From Yersinia massiliensis CCUG 53443 (GTDB taxonomy: Bacteria; Pseudomonadota; Gammaproteobacteria; Enterobacterales; Enterobacteriaceae): a stretch of 64,000 nt of DNA. Position numbers and translations under genes: made by a program. This document shows, piece after piece, positions 18,262-30,299 of this stretch (its first letter is position 1; each line of letters opens with the position of its first letter). The notes beneath the pieces are model-generated. The model was not told the origin of the DNA. It ran no database searches and saw only the letters and a list, made by a program, of their open reading frames with translations. The stretch lies in contig NZ_HE997644.1 of assembly GCF_000312485.1 (NCBI RefSeq), forward strand, positions 416,123 through 480,122, read 5' to 3'.

Positions 18262-19437
18262 TTAGTGATCTTTGGCGACTCGCCAAGCATCAACTGCCTC
18301 TATCACCTTATTAACCGGAATAGCGTTCAAATAACGGTCCGTCGTGTCGGTGTCTATCTCGTTGGGATGCGGCAATGTACGGAAATGCCCAGCCCATAAT
18401 AGTGTGTGTGGCGCCTGCCATGGATGCCATTGGTTAAGGTTGCTGGGGCCAAATAGCACCACTGCGGGAGTTTGTAGAGCTGCGGCCATGTGCATTGCGA
18501 CTGAATCGACACCAATAAATAGCTTCGCGTTGTCGATCAAAACCGCCAGTTCAGGTAGTGCCAACAGGCCAGATAGATTAATGACTTTTTCAGGCTGCGC
18601 GCATCCGGCAATGATTTCAGCAATATAGTCTAGTTCAGCCTGATCTTTGCCGCCGGTCAGTAGCACGGTTTCGCCTTGCTCCGTGAGATGGTTTATCAGT
18701 TGACTAAATGATTCGCTAGCCCAAGTTTTGAATTTCCAGCGGGCAGAAGGTTGAATCAAGATGTAATCGCTAATGTGACGTTGCTGGCATAACTGTTTTA
18801 CCCGCTCAATATCCTGTGGACCATAGGACATGGTGACATCGGTGATGATATCCGTCAGTTGTAATGGCGCGAGGATGTCGAGATTGTTGAGTACCGTGTG
18901 CCGCTCAGCGGCATGGGGGATGTCGACGAGGGTGGAGTGGCAATAGCGCCATAGCCAAGTGTCTCGTTTCGGGTAATGAAAACCGATACTGAAGCCCGGT
19001 TTTAATAGGCGGCAATAAGCCGCTGCTCGCCATTGATCGGATAAATTGAGGATCAGGTCGTAATGGTGGGCTTTTAATGCGTTAAACAGGGCTTTTTCGC
19101 CGCTGATTTGTGCTTTTAAGCCTGCATGTTTGAGGCCACGATCCACAATGAACGCATGATTGACAGTGGTGTTCTCGCGCAGCATTTCCTGCGTTCCGCC
19201 ATAGAGCAGTACATCAATTTTTGCCTGCGGGTAATTGGCTTTTAACGTGCTCAGCAGTGGCGTGGTTAAGAGAACATCGCCAAAATGGCGTAATTTAATG
19301 ACCAAAATGCGTTTAATATTGCCTTTCTCCCGCAAAGCCGCTGGCAAGATATTGTGCTCTTGAACAGGTGTAGGAGCGGGTTGCCCAGTAGGTGATTGAG
19401 TCATATTTGATGTATTCATCATCGGATGCGCCATCAT
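18262..19437 (-). CDS. waaQ: LPS core heptosyltransferase, GT9 family (WaaQ-type)
   Basis: About 391 residues. The GT9 opening ILVIKLRHFGDVLLTTPLLS and the donor-site segment FIGVDSVAMHMAAALQTPAVVLFGPS are characteristic of ADP-heptose:LPS heptosyltransferases; the RHFGD variant is typical of WaaQ (heptosyltransferase III). It adds the branching heptose to the inner core in the cytoplasm. The N-terminal extension of about 40 residues, rich in Met and Pro, is unusual; the frame opens with TTG at 19443, and the ATG codons at 19437 or 19434 are more likely starts, though none has a clear ribosome site. waaL follows downstream. Confidence 0.85.
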   Translation of the reverse strand: MMAHPMMNTSNMTQSPTGQPAPTPVQEHNILPAALREKGNIKRILVIKLRHFGDVLLTTPLLSTLKANYPQAKIDVLLYGGTQEMLRENTTVNHAFIVDRGLKHAGLKAQISGEKALFNALKAHHYDLILNLSDQWRAAAYCRLLKPGFSIGFHYPKRDTWLWRYCHSTLVDIPHAAERHTVLNNLDILAPLQLTDIITDVTMSYGPQDIERVKQLCQQRHISDYILIQPSARWKFKTWASESFSQLINHLTEQGETVLLTGGKDQAELDYIAEIIAGCAQPEKVINLSGLLALPELAVLIDNAKLFIGVDSVAMHMAAALQTPAVVLFGPSNLNQWHPWQAPHTLLWAGHFRTLPHPNEIDTDTTDRYLNAIPVNKVIEAVDAWRVAKDH

Positions 19438-19543
19438 CGGCAACGAAAGGGGGCAATAATGCTATATCAAGGATTTGTTAGATAGCAAACGTTTTAGCAT
19501 TCACTTATCACCATGGGTGATAGCTATCTTTGTAAGATCGAGT

Positions 19544-19768
19544 TTAACCCGCGGTGAGGACAAACAGATCGTAAAGACGCCGTAAATACTTCCCTGTAGG
19601 CTCGAGCCGCGCCATCCCTGGCGCGGACGCTTTACTCTTCTGTCTGCCCTCTCCGCTCTGAATCGCGTTAACTGTCGACATAACCCAGTACGTGACGGTG
19701 ATGAGCACTGCCCCGAAGCTCAAGCTGGCCAGTAAGATAGCCAATTTTAGAGACCGGGTGCCTTCCAC
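19544..19768 (-). CDS. Possible small membrane protein at the lsrK tail, ending in a repeat
   Basis: A 74-codon frame overlapping the last 22 bases of lsrK. Residues about 7-32 form one hydrophobic helix ([20 protein letters not shown]); the C-terminal third is encoded by the 102-bp repeat element at 19553-19654. No family is recognised. It could be a real lineage-specific small protein or a chance frame. Confidence 0.25.
   Translation of the reverse strand: MEGTRSLKLAILLASLSFGAVLITVTYWVMSTVNAIQSGEGRQKSKASAPGMARLEPTGKYLRRLYDLFVLTAG
19553..19654. repeat. 102-bp palindrome-ended repeat, copy B
   Basis: Second copy of the element at 8599-8700, the same 102-bp length and about 80% identical by eye, with less perfect ends (GGTGAGGACA / TGCCCTCTCC). 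It lies between waaQ and lsrK. Confidence 0.7.
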
Positions 19769-21339
19769 AACGACGTCGTCAACCCACTATCCACCAGCGA
19801 AAGCTGATCAGTGTACACCGCTTGCCAGTTGGTTTTAGCGGCTTGGTAGAGGGCTTTATGTTCGAGATTTGGGGTGTATTCGCGCTCCCAGCGGACCAGT
19901 TTTTCACCGGTGGTATCCAATGCGTCGTAGAGACCGACCCCTACACCTGCGGCGATGGCACAACCTAGAGCGGTGGCTTCTTTCACGACGGGGACACGGA
20001 CGGGAATACCGGTGACATCGGCCAGAATCTGGCTCCACAGTTTGCCTTTTGAACCGCCACCGGCAAAGACCACCGAGTCAATTTTAACCCCAGAAAACGC
20101 GGCAATTTGTGCCAAATTACAGGCGGAGACTATTGCGGCATTTTCTTCCAATGCACGGAACAAGGTTGCTTTGTTGCATTTCTCTGGGTCGAGGGAGAGG
20201 TTGATAAAGGAAGGTGCGGCGTGATACCAAGATTTAAAGCGCATCACATCGGAGAAGATAGGCATGACGCCATAAGCCCCTGCCGGTACGCGAGCCGCCA
20301 TGTCTTCCAGTAAGCTATAAGTATCAATACCCAGCCGCTGTGCTAACAGTTTTTCTTCCGCGCAAAATGCATCGCGGAACCAACGCATGGTCAGGCCGGT
20401 GAAGAAGCTAATGGATTCCGCTTGCACCATCCCGGGAATGACATGGGGGTTAATCCGCGTGTTCATATTGGGATCGATAATCGGTTGCGGCAAATTGACC
20501 ACTTGCTGCCAGAAAGTGCCGCCCAAGACCGCCGTCTGCCCCGGTTGCACCACCCCTAGCCCTAAGCAGCCAAGCTGTACATCGCCACCGCCCATGACAA
20601 CCGGTGTCCCCACCAGCAAACCACACTCCTCGGCGGCTTGCGCAGTGACGTGGCCGAGCAGCGTGCCTGTCTCTTTCACCGGCGATAAGATGTCGGCGCG
20701 TAACCCTGCCATATCCAGCAAACTGGGTTGCCAATCGCGGGTGACTAAATCCAGCATGCCAGTGGTGCCTGCATTAGAAGGATCGACCGCTAACTCGCCA
20801 CTGAGCATATTGGCTAGCCAGTCACTTATCATGGTCAGTGTGCCCGCCTGACGATAAATATCGGGGCGGTTATGTGCCAACCACAGCAGACGCGGCATCG
20901 CGCTCAACGCCAGCGTTTGGCCGGAGCACTGATAAACCTCAAATTCAAAACCGTTATCATGCAGCTCTTTTAACTCGCTGACTTCATGACTGGCACGGGC
21001 GTCCACATTGGCACAAGCCCAAATAGGTTTGCCGCTGCGGTCATAAAGCACGATACCTTCGCGCATGGAGCAAGCCGCAACGGCACGGATCGCGCTGGCG
21101 GGTAATCCCGCTTGGTGCAGTGCCTGACGGATACACTGGCACGTCAGTTTCCAGTTGGTGGTTAAATCAAACTCCATCGACCCCGGTACATCAGGCACAG
21201 GCAAATGCAGCCATTCAGCCTGTCCGGCGGCAATTTGATTACCGTTAAGATCAAATATCACCGCCCGAACACTGCCGGTGCCCGCATCCAGCGCCATGAG
21301 ATACTCACTCGATGGCGTGGTCGTAGAGAATTGACTCAT
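19747..21339 (-). CDS. lsrK: Autoinducer-2 kinase LsrK
   Basis: 530 residues of the FGGY sugar-kinase family, the length of E. coli LsrK. The phosphate-loop start [17 protein letters not shown] and the C-terminal ATP-site segment [18 protein letters not shown] are visible. It phosphorylates AI-2 (open DPD) after uptake; phospho-AI-2 then releases LsrR from DNA. It lies downstream of lsrR on the minus strand, divergent from the transporter operon, as in E. coli. Confidence 0.96.
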   Translation of the reverse strand: MSQFSTTTPSSEYLMALDAGTGSVRAVIFDLNGNQIAAGQAEWLHLPVPDVPGSMEFDLTTNWKLTCQCIRQALHQAGLPASAIRAVAACSMREGIVLYDRSGKPIWACANVDARASHEVSELKELHDNGFEFEVYQCSGQTLALSAMPRLLWLAHNRPDIYRQAGTLTMISDWLANMLSGELAVDPSNAGTTGMLDLVTRDWQPSLLDMAGLRADILSPVKETGTLLGHVTAQAAEECGLLVGTPVVMGGGDVQLGCLGLGVVQPGQTAVLGGTFWQQVVNLPQPIIDPNMNTRINPHVIPGMVQAESISFFTGLTMRWFRDAFCAEEKLLAQRLGIDTYSLLEDMAARVPAGAYGVMPIFSDVMRFKSWYHAAPSFINLSLDPEKCNKATLFRALEENAAIVSACNLAQIAAFSGVKIDSVVFAGGGSKGKLWSQILADVTGIPVRVPVVKEATALGCAIAAGVGVGLYDALDTTGEKLVRWEREYTPNLEHKALYQAAKTNWQAVYTDQLSLVDSGLTTSLWKAPGL

Positions 21340-21507
21340 TTGCGCGATCCCCTGTTTTATATAAATTTATGAATAAAACTGTCCTCTACTGCCATAAAAA
21401 ACCGTGTGAAAATGGCTGAAAAGCCTGTGGCGTGTTTGCCGTTATTATTGCCATGGTCGCCGATAAATAACGTGCGGCGATATCTCAAACGGCACATTCA
21501 TCGCCCA

Positions 21508-22509
21508 TTAAATCAATTTGATGATCGCCCGAGCCGTCAGCTCATCCGTCACAAGGGCATTGACATATTTCCCTTTCAGCGCTGCAACAATAGCGTCAGA
21601 TTTCTCGACTCCACCGGCGACACCAATGACTGTCGGGATGTTGGCTAAGTCAGCCAATGAAATACCGATCAATTCTTGATGTATCTGCATCTCTGCCGCT
21701 AACGCACCATCGGCTTGCATAAAGTAGCCGAGGATATCGCCAACTGCGCCTTTACGGCTGAACATCAGTTGTTCACCTTCACTGATATAACCAGAGCGTA
21801 AAATGGTGGCTTCTCTTTGCTGATTCACTGAGCCAATCCCAACCACGGCGACATCTGCCGCACAGGCTGCCAGCATCACATCGCGGACACTGCTTTCTTG
21901 GCGGAAGGTATCCGCAACTTTGGCGCTGGATGCCCGTAATGGCGCGGGAATGATGCTAACCTGACAGGCTGCATCTAACTGACCAATACCGGTCATGTAA
22001 GAGCCAACGCCACCTGAAAGTGTCACCAGTCGAACCTGCTGTGAGGCAATAAAACCACTCAAGTGCTGCAAGGCGCACATGGTGGTTTCGCCAAAGCCGA
22101 CCGCCAGTAGTTGTTGGGGTTGTATCAGTGCCATCAATAAATGCGCAGCACCAATTCCCAACCGGCTACTGATGCTGAGATCAGCCAAAGAAGGCAAGAT
22201 GCGGATATGTTTAAGGCCAAAATGCTGTTGTAGTTGGTTTTCCAACTCCAAACACCCTTCGTAGCGTGAATTGATTTGGACGCGGATAACGCCTGATTGA
22301 CGGCCTTTCTCCAGCAATCTGGACACCTTCAATCGGGTCAGCCCCAGCAGTTCGCCTATATCCCCTTGTGTTAAGCCATCGTGATAATAAAACCACGCAA
22401 TGCGAGCGAGCAGTTCCTCTTCACTCATGCTATTACCCGGATATTTGTATTCATCGTTGGACGACATGGGTTTTTCTTTTACGGCCACTAGTGCTTTCTC
22501 TTTCATCAT
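21508..22509 (-). CDS. lsrR: lsr operon repressor LsrR
   Basis: A SorC/DeoR-type regulator of 333 residues. The HTH covers [20 protein letters not shown] and [10 protein letters not shown]; the C-terminal domain is the sugar-binding SorC fold ([20 protein letters not shown]). It represses lsrRK and lsrACDBFG until phospho-AI-2 binds. The start is uncertain: the first ATG gives about 15 extra residues compared with a start at 22467, and neither has a clear ribosome site. Confidence 0.95.
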   Translation of the reverse strand: MMKEKALVAVKEKPMSSNDEYKYPGNSMSEEELLARIAWFYYHDGLTQGDIGELLGLTRLKVSRLLEKGRQSGVIRVQINSRYEGCLELENQLQQHFGLKHIRILPSLADLSISSRLGIGAAHLLMALIQPQQLLAVGFGETTMCALQHLSGFIASQQVRLVTLSGGVGSYMTGIGQLDAACQVSIIPAPLRASSAKVADTFRQESSVRDVMLAACAADVAVVGIGSVNQQREATILRSGYISEGEQLMFSRKGAVGDILGYFMQADGALAAEMQIHQELIGISLADLANIPTVIGVAGGVEKSDAIVAALKGKYVNALVTDELTARAIIKLI

Positions 22510-22726
22510 TGCTCTTTGCTATTTCGACTCAGATAACGACGTCATGAATGTTAAATCTAGATTGATAACTACGCTAACAGCTTAGCCAACACATTTGAAC
22601 ATATTTTAATTTAAATTTTTTTATTCACGAAAATGTGATCTTGATTACGCCATAAAAGGGAATATGCGGCTATCTTTTTTGAACACTTTTAATTTTAAAT
22701 TATTTTTGTTCACCCGGGAGCTGCTA
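22510..22726. promoter_or_regulatory. Divergent lsrR / lsrA control region
   Basis: An AT-rich region between lsrR and lsrA. 22634-22649 reads TGTGATCTTGATTACG, with a good left half and a poor right half of a CRP site; the E. coli lsr promoter needs CRP-cAMP. LsrR sites must also lie here, but I cannot define them by eye. Confidence 0.4.
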
Positions 22727-24298
22727 ATGCCGCACACTATCATCCCACCGCCACCGCTGCTCCAAGTACGGGGTATCAGTAAGCAGTTTTCCGGCGTTGT
22801 GGTATTGAAAAGTATCGATTTTATCCTGCAACCGGGTCAGGTACATGCCCTGCTCGGAGGGAATGGCGCGGGCAAGTCAACGTTGATGAAAATCATCGCG
22901 GGCGTGCTTCCACCTGATAGCGGCACGTTAGAAATCAATGGTGAGCCTTGCCTCAATCTCACGCCAGCCAAAGCACATCAATTAGGCATTTATCTGGTTC
23001 CACAAGAACCGATGCTGTTCGCCAATCTATCGGTGCAGGAAAATATTCTGTTCCGTTTACCTAAGCACCAAGCAGATAAAAAGAAAATGGTGCAGTTACT
23101 GGATGATTTAGGCTGTCATTTAGATCTTTCGGTCAGCGCCGGTTCGCTGGATGTGGCCGACCAACAGTTAGTTGAGATCATGCGCGGCTTGATGCGTGAC
23201 TCGCGGATTTTAATTCTGGATGAACCGACTGCTTCGCTAACACCAGCGGAAACTCACCGGCTATTTAGCCAAATCAGAACGTTATTACAACAAGGCGTCG
23301 GCGTCGTTTTTATCTCTCACAAACTGCCTGAAATTCGCCAACTGGCCGATTGGGTCAGCGTGATGCGCGATGGCGGCATTGCGCTGAGCGGGGCAACGGC
23401 TGATTTCTCAACCGATACGATTATTCAGGCCATTACACCGCAGGCCAAAAATAGCGAGTTGTCCGATACCCAAAAACTTTGGCTGGAATTACCGGGTAAT
23501 CGGCGTTCTCAAGCCCGCGCGCAATCGGACCTGCCGGTTATCCAAGTCACCGACCTCAGTGGCGAAGGCTTTGCCAACCTCTCTTTTGAGGTGCACGCCG
23601 GCGAAATTCTCGGGCTAGCAGGGGTGGTGGGTGCCGGTAGAACTGAGCTGGCTGAAACGCTGTATGGCTTGCGCCCCGCCAGCGGCGGCAGTGTCAGGCT
23701 GGAAGATGTTGATATCACCACCATGAAAACTATCGATCGCTTAACGGCAGGGTTGGTTTATCTGCCAGAAGACCGGCAAGCCTCTGGCCTCTATTTGGAT
23801 GCCCCGCTGAGCTGGAATGTCTGCTCGCTCACCCAAAGCGGCCAGGGAATATGGACGCATCCGGCGCAGGAAGCCGCCATTTTGGAGCGTTATCGCCGTG
23901 CGCTAAACATTAAATTCAACCATCTGGAACAACCTGTGCGCACGTTATCGGGCGGTAACCAGCAAAAACTGCTGATTGCCAAATGCCTAGAAGCTAACCC
24001 CTTGCTATTGATTATTGATGAGCCGACTCGTGGGGTGGATGTCGCCGCCCGCAGTGATATTTATCAGTTAATCCGCAGCATTGCCGAACAACATGTGGCG
24101 ATCATTTTTATCTCTTCCGATCTAGAGGAAGTGGTGCAAATGGTGGATCGCGTCTTGGTGATGCATCAGGGGGAAATCAGCGGTGCGCTAGAGGGGCCCG
24201 CAATGAATGTCGACACCATTATGCATCTGGCCTTTGGTGAACATGGTTCTGCCGATGAAGAAAACGCTGTCGATGAAAATGAGGGTGCATCATGTTGA
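22727..24298 (+). CDS. lsrA: AI-2 ABC importer, ATP-binding protein LsrA
   Basis: 523 residues from the ATG at 22727, chosen because GGGAG lies six bases upstream and the N-terminus then matches LsrA ([14 protein letters not shown]); an in-frame ATG at 22664 would add 21 unlikely residues. Two fused ABC domains: the first has Walker [10 protein letters not shown], Walker [11 protein letters not shown] and a variant signature GSLDVADQQ; the second has a degenerate Walker A (GVVGAGRTE), signature LSGGNQQK and Walker [11 protein letters not shown]. It powers import of AI-2 with LsrC, LsrD and LsrB. It overlaps lsrC by 7 bases. Confidence 0.95.
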   Translation: MPHTIIPPPPLLQVRGISKQFSGVVVLKSIDFILQPGQVHALLGGNGAGKSTLMKIIAGVLPPDSGTLEINGEPCLNLTPAKAHQLGIYLVPQEPMLFANLSVQENILFRLPKHQADKKKMVQLLDDLGCHLDLSVSAGSLDVADQQLVEIMRGLMRDSRILILDEPTASLTPAETHRLFSQIRTLLQQGVGVVFISHKLPEIRQLADWVSVMRDGGIALSGATADFSTDTIIQAITPQAKNSELSDTQKLWLELPGNRRSQARAQSDLPVIQVTDLSGEGFANLSFEVHAGEILGLAGVVGAGRTELAETLYGLRPASGGSVRLEDVDITTMKTIDRLTAGLVYLPEDRQASGLYLDAPLSWNVCSLTQSGQGIWTHPAQEAAILERYRRALNIKFNHLEQPVRTLSGGNQQKLLIAKCLEANPLLLIIDEPTRGVDVAARSDIYQLIRSIAEQHVAIIFISSDLEEVVQMVDRVLVMHQGEISGALEGPAMNVDTIMHLAFGEHGSADEENAVDENEGASC

Positions 24299-25374
24299 AA
24301 TTTATCCAAAATAACCGTGAAGCCACCGCGCTACTGGCCATCCTTGCCTTATTCGCGTTACTCGGTGTGATTGATAGTAATTACTTCAGCATGCAAACCT
24401 TCACCATGATTTTCAGTAGTGCGCAAATCCTGATCTTGTTGGCGATCGGGGCCACCATGGTGATGCTCACTCGCAATATCGATGTGTCCGTTGGCTCCAT
24501 CACTGGCCTGTGTGCGGTAACGGTCGGTATGGCACTTAACGCCGGTTTTGGGTTGGCACTCTCTTGCCTGTTTGCTCTGCTGGTCGGTATGGGGGCGGGC
24601 TTCTTTAACGGGATTCTGGTCACTTGGCTGCGCATTCCCGCCATCGTCGCCACATTGGGGACGCTGGGGCTCTATCGCGGCCTGATGCTGCTACTCACCG
24701 GTGGTAAATGGATTGAAGGGCTGCCAGCGGATCTCAAAAGTTTATCCACGCCGATCCTGTTTTCGATCTCCCCCATTGGCTGGCTCATTATGTTACTGAT
24801 CCTTGCGATGGCTTGGCTGCTGGGTAAAACAGCCTTTGGCCGCAGCTTCTATGCCACTGGCGACAACTTACAAGGCGCACGCCAACTGGGGATCCGCACC
24901 GACAGTATCCGCATTCTTGCGTTCTCCATGAATGGCGTCATGGCGGCATTGGCAGGGATCGTTTTCGCCTCACAAATTGGCTTTATCCCCAATCAAACCG
25001 GTAACGGGCTGGAAATGAAAGCCATCGCGGCCTGCGTACTGGGTGGGATCAGCTTGCTCGGCGGTACCGGTAGCATCATCGGGGCCATTCTCGGGGCTTA
25101 TCTATTAACCCAAATTGATAGCGTGCTCGTACTACTGCGCCTGCCCGCTTGGTGGAATGACTTTATCGCCGGTTTGGTGTTGCTCGGTGTGCTGGTCTTC
25201 GATGGCCGCTTGCGCTGCGCGGTGGAGCGCAATATTCGGCAACAAAAATACGCTCGTTTTAATGCTCGGCCAGCCGTGAAGGAAAAGGATAAAGAAAAAG
25301 ATAAAAAAAAGGCCAATACCGCACCCAATAGATTTCACGATACCGGGCGGCGGCAAACGAGCTCATCCCGATGA
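24292..25374 (+). CDS. lsrC: AI-2 ABC importer, permease LsrC
   Basis: A 360-residue permease of the ribose-type ABC family with about 8-10 hydrophobic helices; the EAA-like loop [18 protein letters not shown] is visible. Its last stretch is odd: after residue about 320 comes a Lys/Asp/Glu-rich run ([13 protein letters not shown]), and the final residues ([15 protein letters not shown]) are encoded by an ERIC element that also supplies the stop codon. The tail is thus a lineage-specific addition and is predicted to be cytoplasmic. lsrD follows after 90 bases. Confidence 0.93.
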   Translation: MLKFIQNNREATALLAILALFALLGVIDSNYFSMQTFTMIFSSAQILILLAIGATMVMLTRNIDVSVGSITGLCAVTVGMALNAGFGLALSCLFALLVGMGAGFFNGILVTWLRIPAIVATLGTLGLYRGLMLLLTGGKWIEGLPADLKSLSTPILFSISPIGWLIMLLILAMAWLLGKTAFGRSFYATGDNLQGARQLGIRTDSIRILAFSMNGVMAALAGIVFASQIGFIPNQTGNGLEMKAIAACVLGGISLLGGTGSIIGAILGAYLLTQIDSVLVLLRLPAWWNDFIAGLVLLGVLVFDGRLRCAVERNIRQQKYARFNARPAVKEKDKEKDKKKANTAPNRFHDTGRRQTSSSR

Positions 25375-25443
25375 GCTGCATCAATAGATGATTCGGGTGC
25401 TCAGAGCAGCCAACACACCTGCAGTTTGAAAGATGATGGGTAT
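25316..25443. repeat. ERIC element overlapping the end of lsrC
   Basis: About 128 bases with the ERIC hallmarks CGGCGGCAAACGAGC, a central palindrome (CCCGATGAGCTGCATC ... GATTCGGGTG), CAACACACCTGCAG and a terminal TGATGGGTAT that mirrors the left end. It covers the last 15-20 codons of lsrC and most of the lsrC-lsrD gap, so it is transcribed inside the lsr operon. Confidence 0.85.
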
Positions 25444-25464
25444 CACTAAAAAAGAGGTGGCACG

Positions 25465-27566
<2,102 letters not shown>

Positions 27567-27572
27567 TCTCGC

Positions 27573-27610
27573 GGCCCGTCTCAGTGGCGGGCCAATACCC
27601 ATAGTATTGG
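27573..27610 (+). promoter_or_regulatory. Two hairpins between lsrB and lsrF
   Basis: GGCCCG-N9-CGGGCC (27573-27593) and a perfect 7-bp stem CCAATAC-CCATA-GTATTGG (27592-27610) lie between the lsrB stop and the lsrF ribosome site. No T run follows, so these probably protect the lsrB message or tune lsrF translation rather than end transcription. Confidence 0.5.
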
Positions 27611-27621
27611 AGTGATTACAG

Positions 27622-28497
27622 ATGGCTGATTTAGACGATATCAAAGACGGTAAAGATTTCGGTATTGGCGTACCGCAACAGAATCCTGCTTTTACGCTGA
27701 AAGGGTCTGGTTCACTGGATTGGGGGATGCAATCTCGTTTGGCGCGGATTTTTAATCCGAAAACCAATCGCACGGTGATGCTGGCATTTGACCATGGCTA
27801 TTTTCAGGGGCCAACCACCGGTTTAGAGCGTATTGATATCAATATTGCCCCGCTCTTTGACTATGCCGATGTGCTGATGTGTACCCGTGGCATTTTGCGC
27901 AGTATCGTGCCCGCCGCCGCTAATCGCCCAGTGGTGCTGCGTGCGTCTGGTGCTAACTCGATTTTGACTGATTTATCCAACGAGGCAGTCGCCGTAGCCA
28001 TGGAGGATGCTTTACGGCTTAATTCCTGTGCCGTCGCCGCACAGGTGTATATCGGTACTGAGCATGAGCACCAATCGATTAAGAACATCATTCAATTGGT
28101 TGACCAAGGGATGCGCTATGGCATGCCAACCATGGCGGTAACGGGTGTCGGCAAAGATATGGCCCGTGATCAACGTTACTTCTCACTGGCAACGCGTATC
28201 GCCGCTGAGATGGGCGCGCAGATCATTAAGACCTATTATGTGGATAGTGGTTTTGAACGTATTGCCGCCGGTTGCCCAGTACCTATCGTGATTGCTGGGG
28301 GTAAAAAGCTGCCGGAACGTGATGCACTGGAAATGTGTTATCAAGCCATTGATCAGGGTGCATCTGGCGTGGATATGGGCCGTAATATCTTCCAGTCTGA
28401 GGCACCGATTGCCATGCTGAAAGCGGTTCATGCCGTGGTGCATAAGAATGAGAATGCAGAAACAGCGTACCAGTTGTTCCTACATGAAAAAGGTTGA
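27622..28497 (+). CDS. lsrF: LsrF thiolase (phospho-AI-2 processing)
   Basis: 291 residues of the DhnA/class I aldolase-like fold. Conserved features include [13 protein letters not shown] near residue 55 and the catalytic-lysine strand [14 protein letters not shown]. LsrF transfers the acetyl group of the LsrG product to CoA, giving DHAP and acetyl-CoA, and so removes the phospho-AI-2 signal. It lies between lsrB and lsrG in the same operon. Confidence 0.95.
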   Translation: MADLDDIKDGKDFGIGVPQQNPAFTLKGSGSLDWGMQSRLARIFNPKTNRTVMLAFDHGYFQGPTTGLERIDINIAPLFDYADVLMCTRGILRSIVPAAANRPVVLRASGANSILTDLSNEAVAVAMEDALRLNSCAVAAQVYIGTEHEHQSIKNIIQLVDQGMRYGMPTMAVTGVGKDMARDQRYFSLATRIAAEMGAQIIKTYYVDSGFERIAAGCPVPIVIAGGKKLPERDALEMCYQAIDQGASGVDMGRNIFQSEAPIAMLKAVHAVVHKNENAETAYQLFLHEKG

Positions 28498-28517
28498 GCA
28501 GTGACAAGGAGGAAAGT

Positions 28518-28808
28518 ATGCACGTTACTCTCGTCGAAATTAATGTGAAAGATGACAAAGTTGAGCAATTCATTGAGGTTTTTCGCGCCAATCACCTCGG
28601 CTCTATCCGTGAGGCCGGTAATTTGCGTTTTGATGTTTTGAGGGATGAAACCTTGCCGACCCGCTTTTACATCTATGAGGCCTATACCGATGAAGAGGCG
28701 GTAGCGGCCCATAAAAAGACGCCCCACTACCTCGCGTGCGTTGAGCAACTGGAGGGGTTGATGACCGGACCACGCAAGAAAACCGTCTTTATCGGCTTGA
28801 TGCCTTAG
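28518..28808 (+). CDS. lsrG: Phospho-AI-2 isomerase LsrG
   Basis: 96 residues from the ATG at 28518, which has an AGGAGG site 6 bases upstream; an upstream GTG in frame would only add a tail not found in LsrG. It is an antibiotic-biosynthesis-monooxygenase-type ferredoxin fold ([20 protein letters not shown]). It converts phospho-AI-2 to the compound used by LsrF. Last gene of the lsr operon; no tam-type methyltransferase follows. Confidence 0.95.
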   Translation: MHVTLVEINVKDDKVEQFIEVFRANHLGSIREAGNLRFDVLRDETLPTRFYIYEAYTDEEAVAAHKKTPHYLACVEQLEGLMTGPRKKTVFIGLMP

Positions 28809-28813
28809 CCGAT

Positions 28814-28850
28814 GCGGGCAGCCGATATGGTATCGCTGCCCGTTTCCCTT
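28814..28850 (+). terminator. Terminator of the lsrACDBFG operon
   Basis: A GC-rich stem (CGGGCAGCCGAT / ATCGCTGCCCG, one bulged base) is followed by TTTCCCTTTTCT, 6 bases after the lsrG stop. Confidence 0.8.
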
Positions 28851-28853
28851 TTC

Positions 28854-28881
28854 TCCGCCATCCGCCATCCGCCATCCGCCA
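28854..28881. repeat. Four tandem copies of a 7-bp unit
   Basis: TCCGCCA is repeated four times without mismatch, just after the lsr terminator. A simple-sequence tract that may vary in copy number between strains; no coding frame uses it. Confidence 0.85.
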
Positions 28882-29055
28882 CTGTGCTGATTGATTCGAT
28901 CATTTTGCCCTTCTCCTATTCCCCATTATCAGATATCACCTATCAGTAAAATGCATGCTATGCAGTATCCTGTGCACTTAAAATAATGACAGGCAGCCTT
29001 TCTGGCCGTCTCGCGCTTCACCTGCTGTGACATACATCGTCAAATAGGAGTTTCT

Positions 29056-29538
29056 ATGAATACCACTCATCGCTGGGTATTGGCCTTGGCCTGTTCCACC
29101 TCATTACTGGCCGGTGCAGCAAGCGCGAATAGCTTACTGGATTCAGTCAAAAGTGCCGCAGACCAGTACAGCAAATCAGGCGATAGCAACGCGTCAATAT
29201 CGTCACTGACGGGTTTACTCAACGGGGGCGATAAAGGTTTGAGCGCCAGCACGATGACCAATGCGGCGGGTATCTTGCAATATTGCGTACAAAATAACGT
29301 GCTGTCGGCTAATGGCACCACGGCGGTTAAAGACCAATTGATGAGTAAATTGGGCATCACCAGCACCGAGAATGCCAAGAGCCAAGATTATCAGGAAGGT
29401 TTGGGTGGCTTATTGAAAACCGGCGAGGGTAAAAGTCTGAATCTCAATGATCTGGGCAGCGAGCAAATCACTGAAAAGATCAAAACCAAAGCCTGTGATT
29501 TGGTACTGAAACAAGGCCAGTCTTACTTGCTGAAATAA
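29056..29538 (+). CDS. yjjA: DUF2501 periplasmic protein, YjjA family
   Basis: 160 residues with a signal peptide (ALACSTSLLAGAASA, cleavage near residue 24). The mature part is Ser/Gly/Lys-rich and helical, with two cysteines (in LQYCVQNN and KACDLVLKQ) that could form a disulfide, matching the YjjA/DUF2501 family. Its function is not known. The start follows AGGAG. It has its own promoter region after the lsr terminator. Confidence 0.85.
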   Translation: MNTTHRWVLALACSTSLLAGAASANSLLDSVKSAADQYSKSGDSNASISSLTGLLNGGDKGLSASTMTNAAGILQYCVQNNVLSANGTTAVKDQLMSKLGITSTENAKSQDYQEGLGGLLKTGEGKSLNLNDLGSEQITEKIKTKACDLVLKQGQSYLLK

Positions 29539-29600
29539 TCATTTGGATTGAGTTGTCATTCTATTAGTCGGATGATAAAACTCGTTACTGCTGTGCCCCG

Positions 29601-29864
29601 TTACTGGCTCTCGTTATTATTGTTGAGCTTAGAGCGGGGTCCAATTTTCCTCAGTACTTCCTCCAACCTAATCCCTAAAAATCTCGCTATATGCACAAAC
29701 TCCACAATATCTAAGCGCCTTTCACCGTTTTCTACTTTGGCGATAAATGACTGAGGACGGCCAAGAGCAGTGGCGAGGCTCGCCTGAGTGATCCCCTTAG
29801 CAATACGTTCGTCGCGTAATGTTTTGATAACCAATTGGTATTCTTCTGAATAAATGGAAGCCAT
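29601..29864 (-). CDS. Small XRE-family HTH regulator 1
   Basis: 87 residues. The XRE helix-turn-helix spans about residues 15-65, with the recognition region ASLATALGRPQSFIAKVENG followed by ERRLDIVEFVHIA. It shares the opening MASIYSEEYQ and most of the HTH with the gene at 29940-30194, showing a tandem duplication. An operator-like TATCCCAAAATAGGATT lies about 53 bases upstream, so autorepression is likely. It could be the antitoxin of a toxin-antitoxin pair, but no toxin is adjacent. Confidence 0.8.
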   Translation of the reverse strand: MASIYSEEYQLVIKTLRDERIAKGITQASLATALGRPQSFIAKVENGERRLDIVEFVHIARFLGIRLEEVLRKIGPRSKLNNNNESQ

Positions 29865-29916
29865 CTGTCCAATTCCTATTCGAACGATGGAATTGAATAT
29901 CTATCACCAGCCCAAT

Positions 29917-29933
29917 TATCCCAAAATAGGATT
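29917..29933. promoter_or_regulatory. Operator-like site TATCC-N7-GGATT
   Basis: TATCCCAAAATAGGATT upstream of XRE regulator 1. Sites at 30214-30230 and 30248-30264 share the same 17-bp plan. It resembles the HipB operator (TATCC-N8-GGATA) but with a 7-bp centre. Confidence 0.6.
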
Positions 29934-29939
29934 TATATA

Positions 29940-30194
29940 CTATAGATACCTTATTGATACCACTGCACTCATAATCTTGCTAGTTAATAGAAATTCCTCG
30001 ATAGATAGCAAACGGGCAATGTGGATTAACTCCACAAAGTCTAGTCTTCTCTCCCCACTCTCTACTTTAGCTACAAATGACTGTGGGCGATTTAGTACCT
30101 TGGCGAGGTGTTGTTGGCTAATTCCCTGTTCAATACGGGTCTGTCGAAGAATTTTTATCACTTGCTGATATTCTTCGGAATAAATGGAAGCCAT
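29940..30194 (-). CDS. Small XRE-family HTH regulator 2
   Basis: 84 residues, paralogous to the 87-residue regulator just downstream: same MASIYSEEYQ opening and the matching HTH QHLAKVLNRPQSFVAKVESG followed by ERRLDFVELIHIA. The last 20 residues diverge. It is transcribed away from the Ner-like gene; the shared intergenic region holds two copies of the TATCC-type operator. Probably an autoregulator. Confidence 0.78.
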   Translation of the reverse strand: MASIYSEEYQQVIKILRQTRIEQGISQQHLAKVLNRPQSFVAKVESGERRLDFVELIHIARLLSIEEFLLTSKIMSAVVSIRYL

Positions 30195-30213
30195 CTGGGT
30201 AACCTTAAATAAA

Positions 30214-30264
30214 TATCCTAAAATCGAATATCAGGTATTTCCTTTTTTATCCCAAAATAGGATA
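30214..30264. promoter_or_regulatory. Two operator-like sites between XRE regulator 2 and the Ner-like gene
   Basis: 30214-30230 is TATCCTAAAATCGAATA and 30248-30264 is TATCCCAAAATAGGATA, with starts 34 bp apart. They would control both divergent genes. Confidence 0.6.
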
Positions 30265-30299
30265 ATGACTTGAACACATCACACGGAGAACTAAACGTT

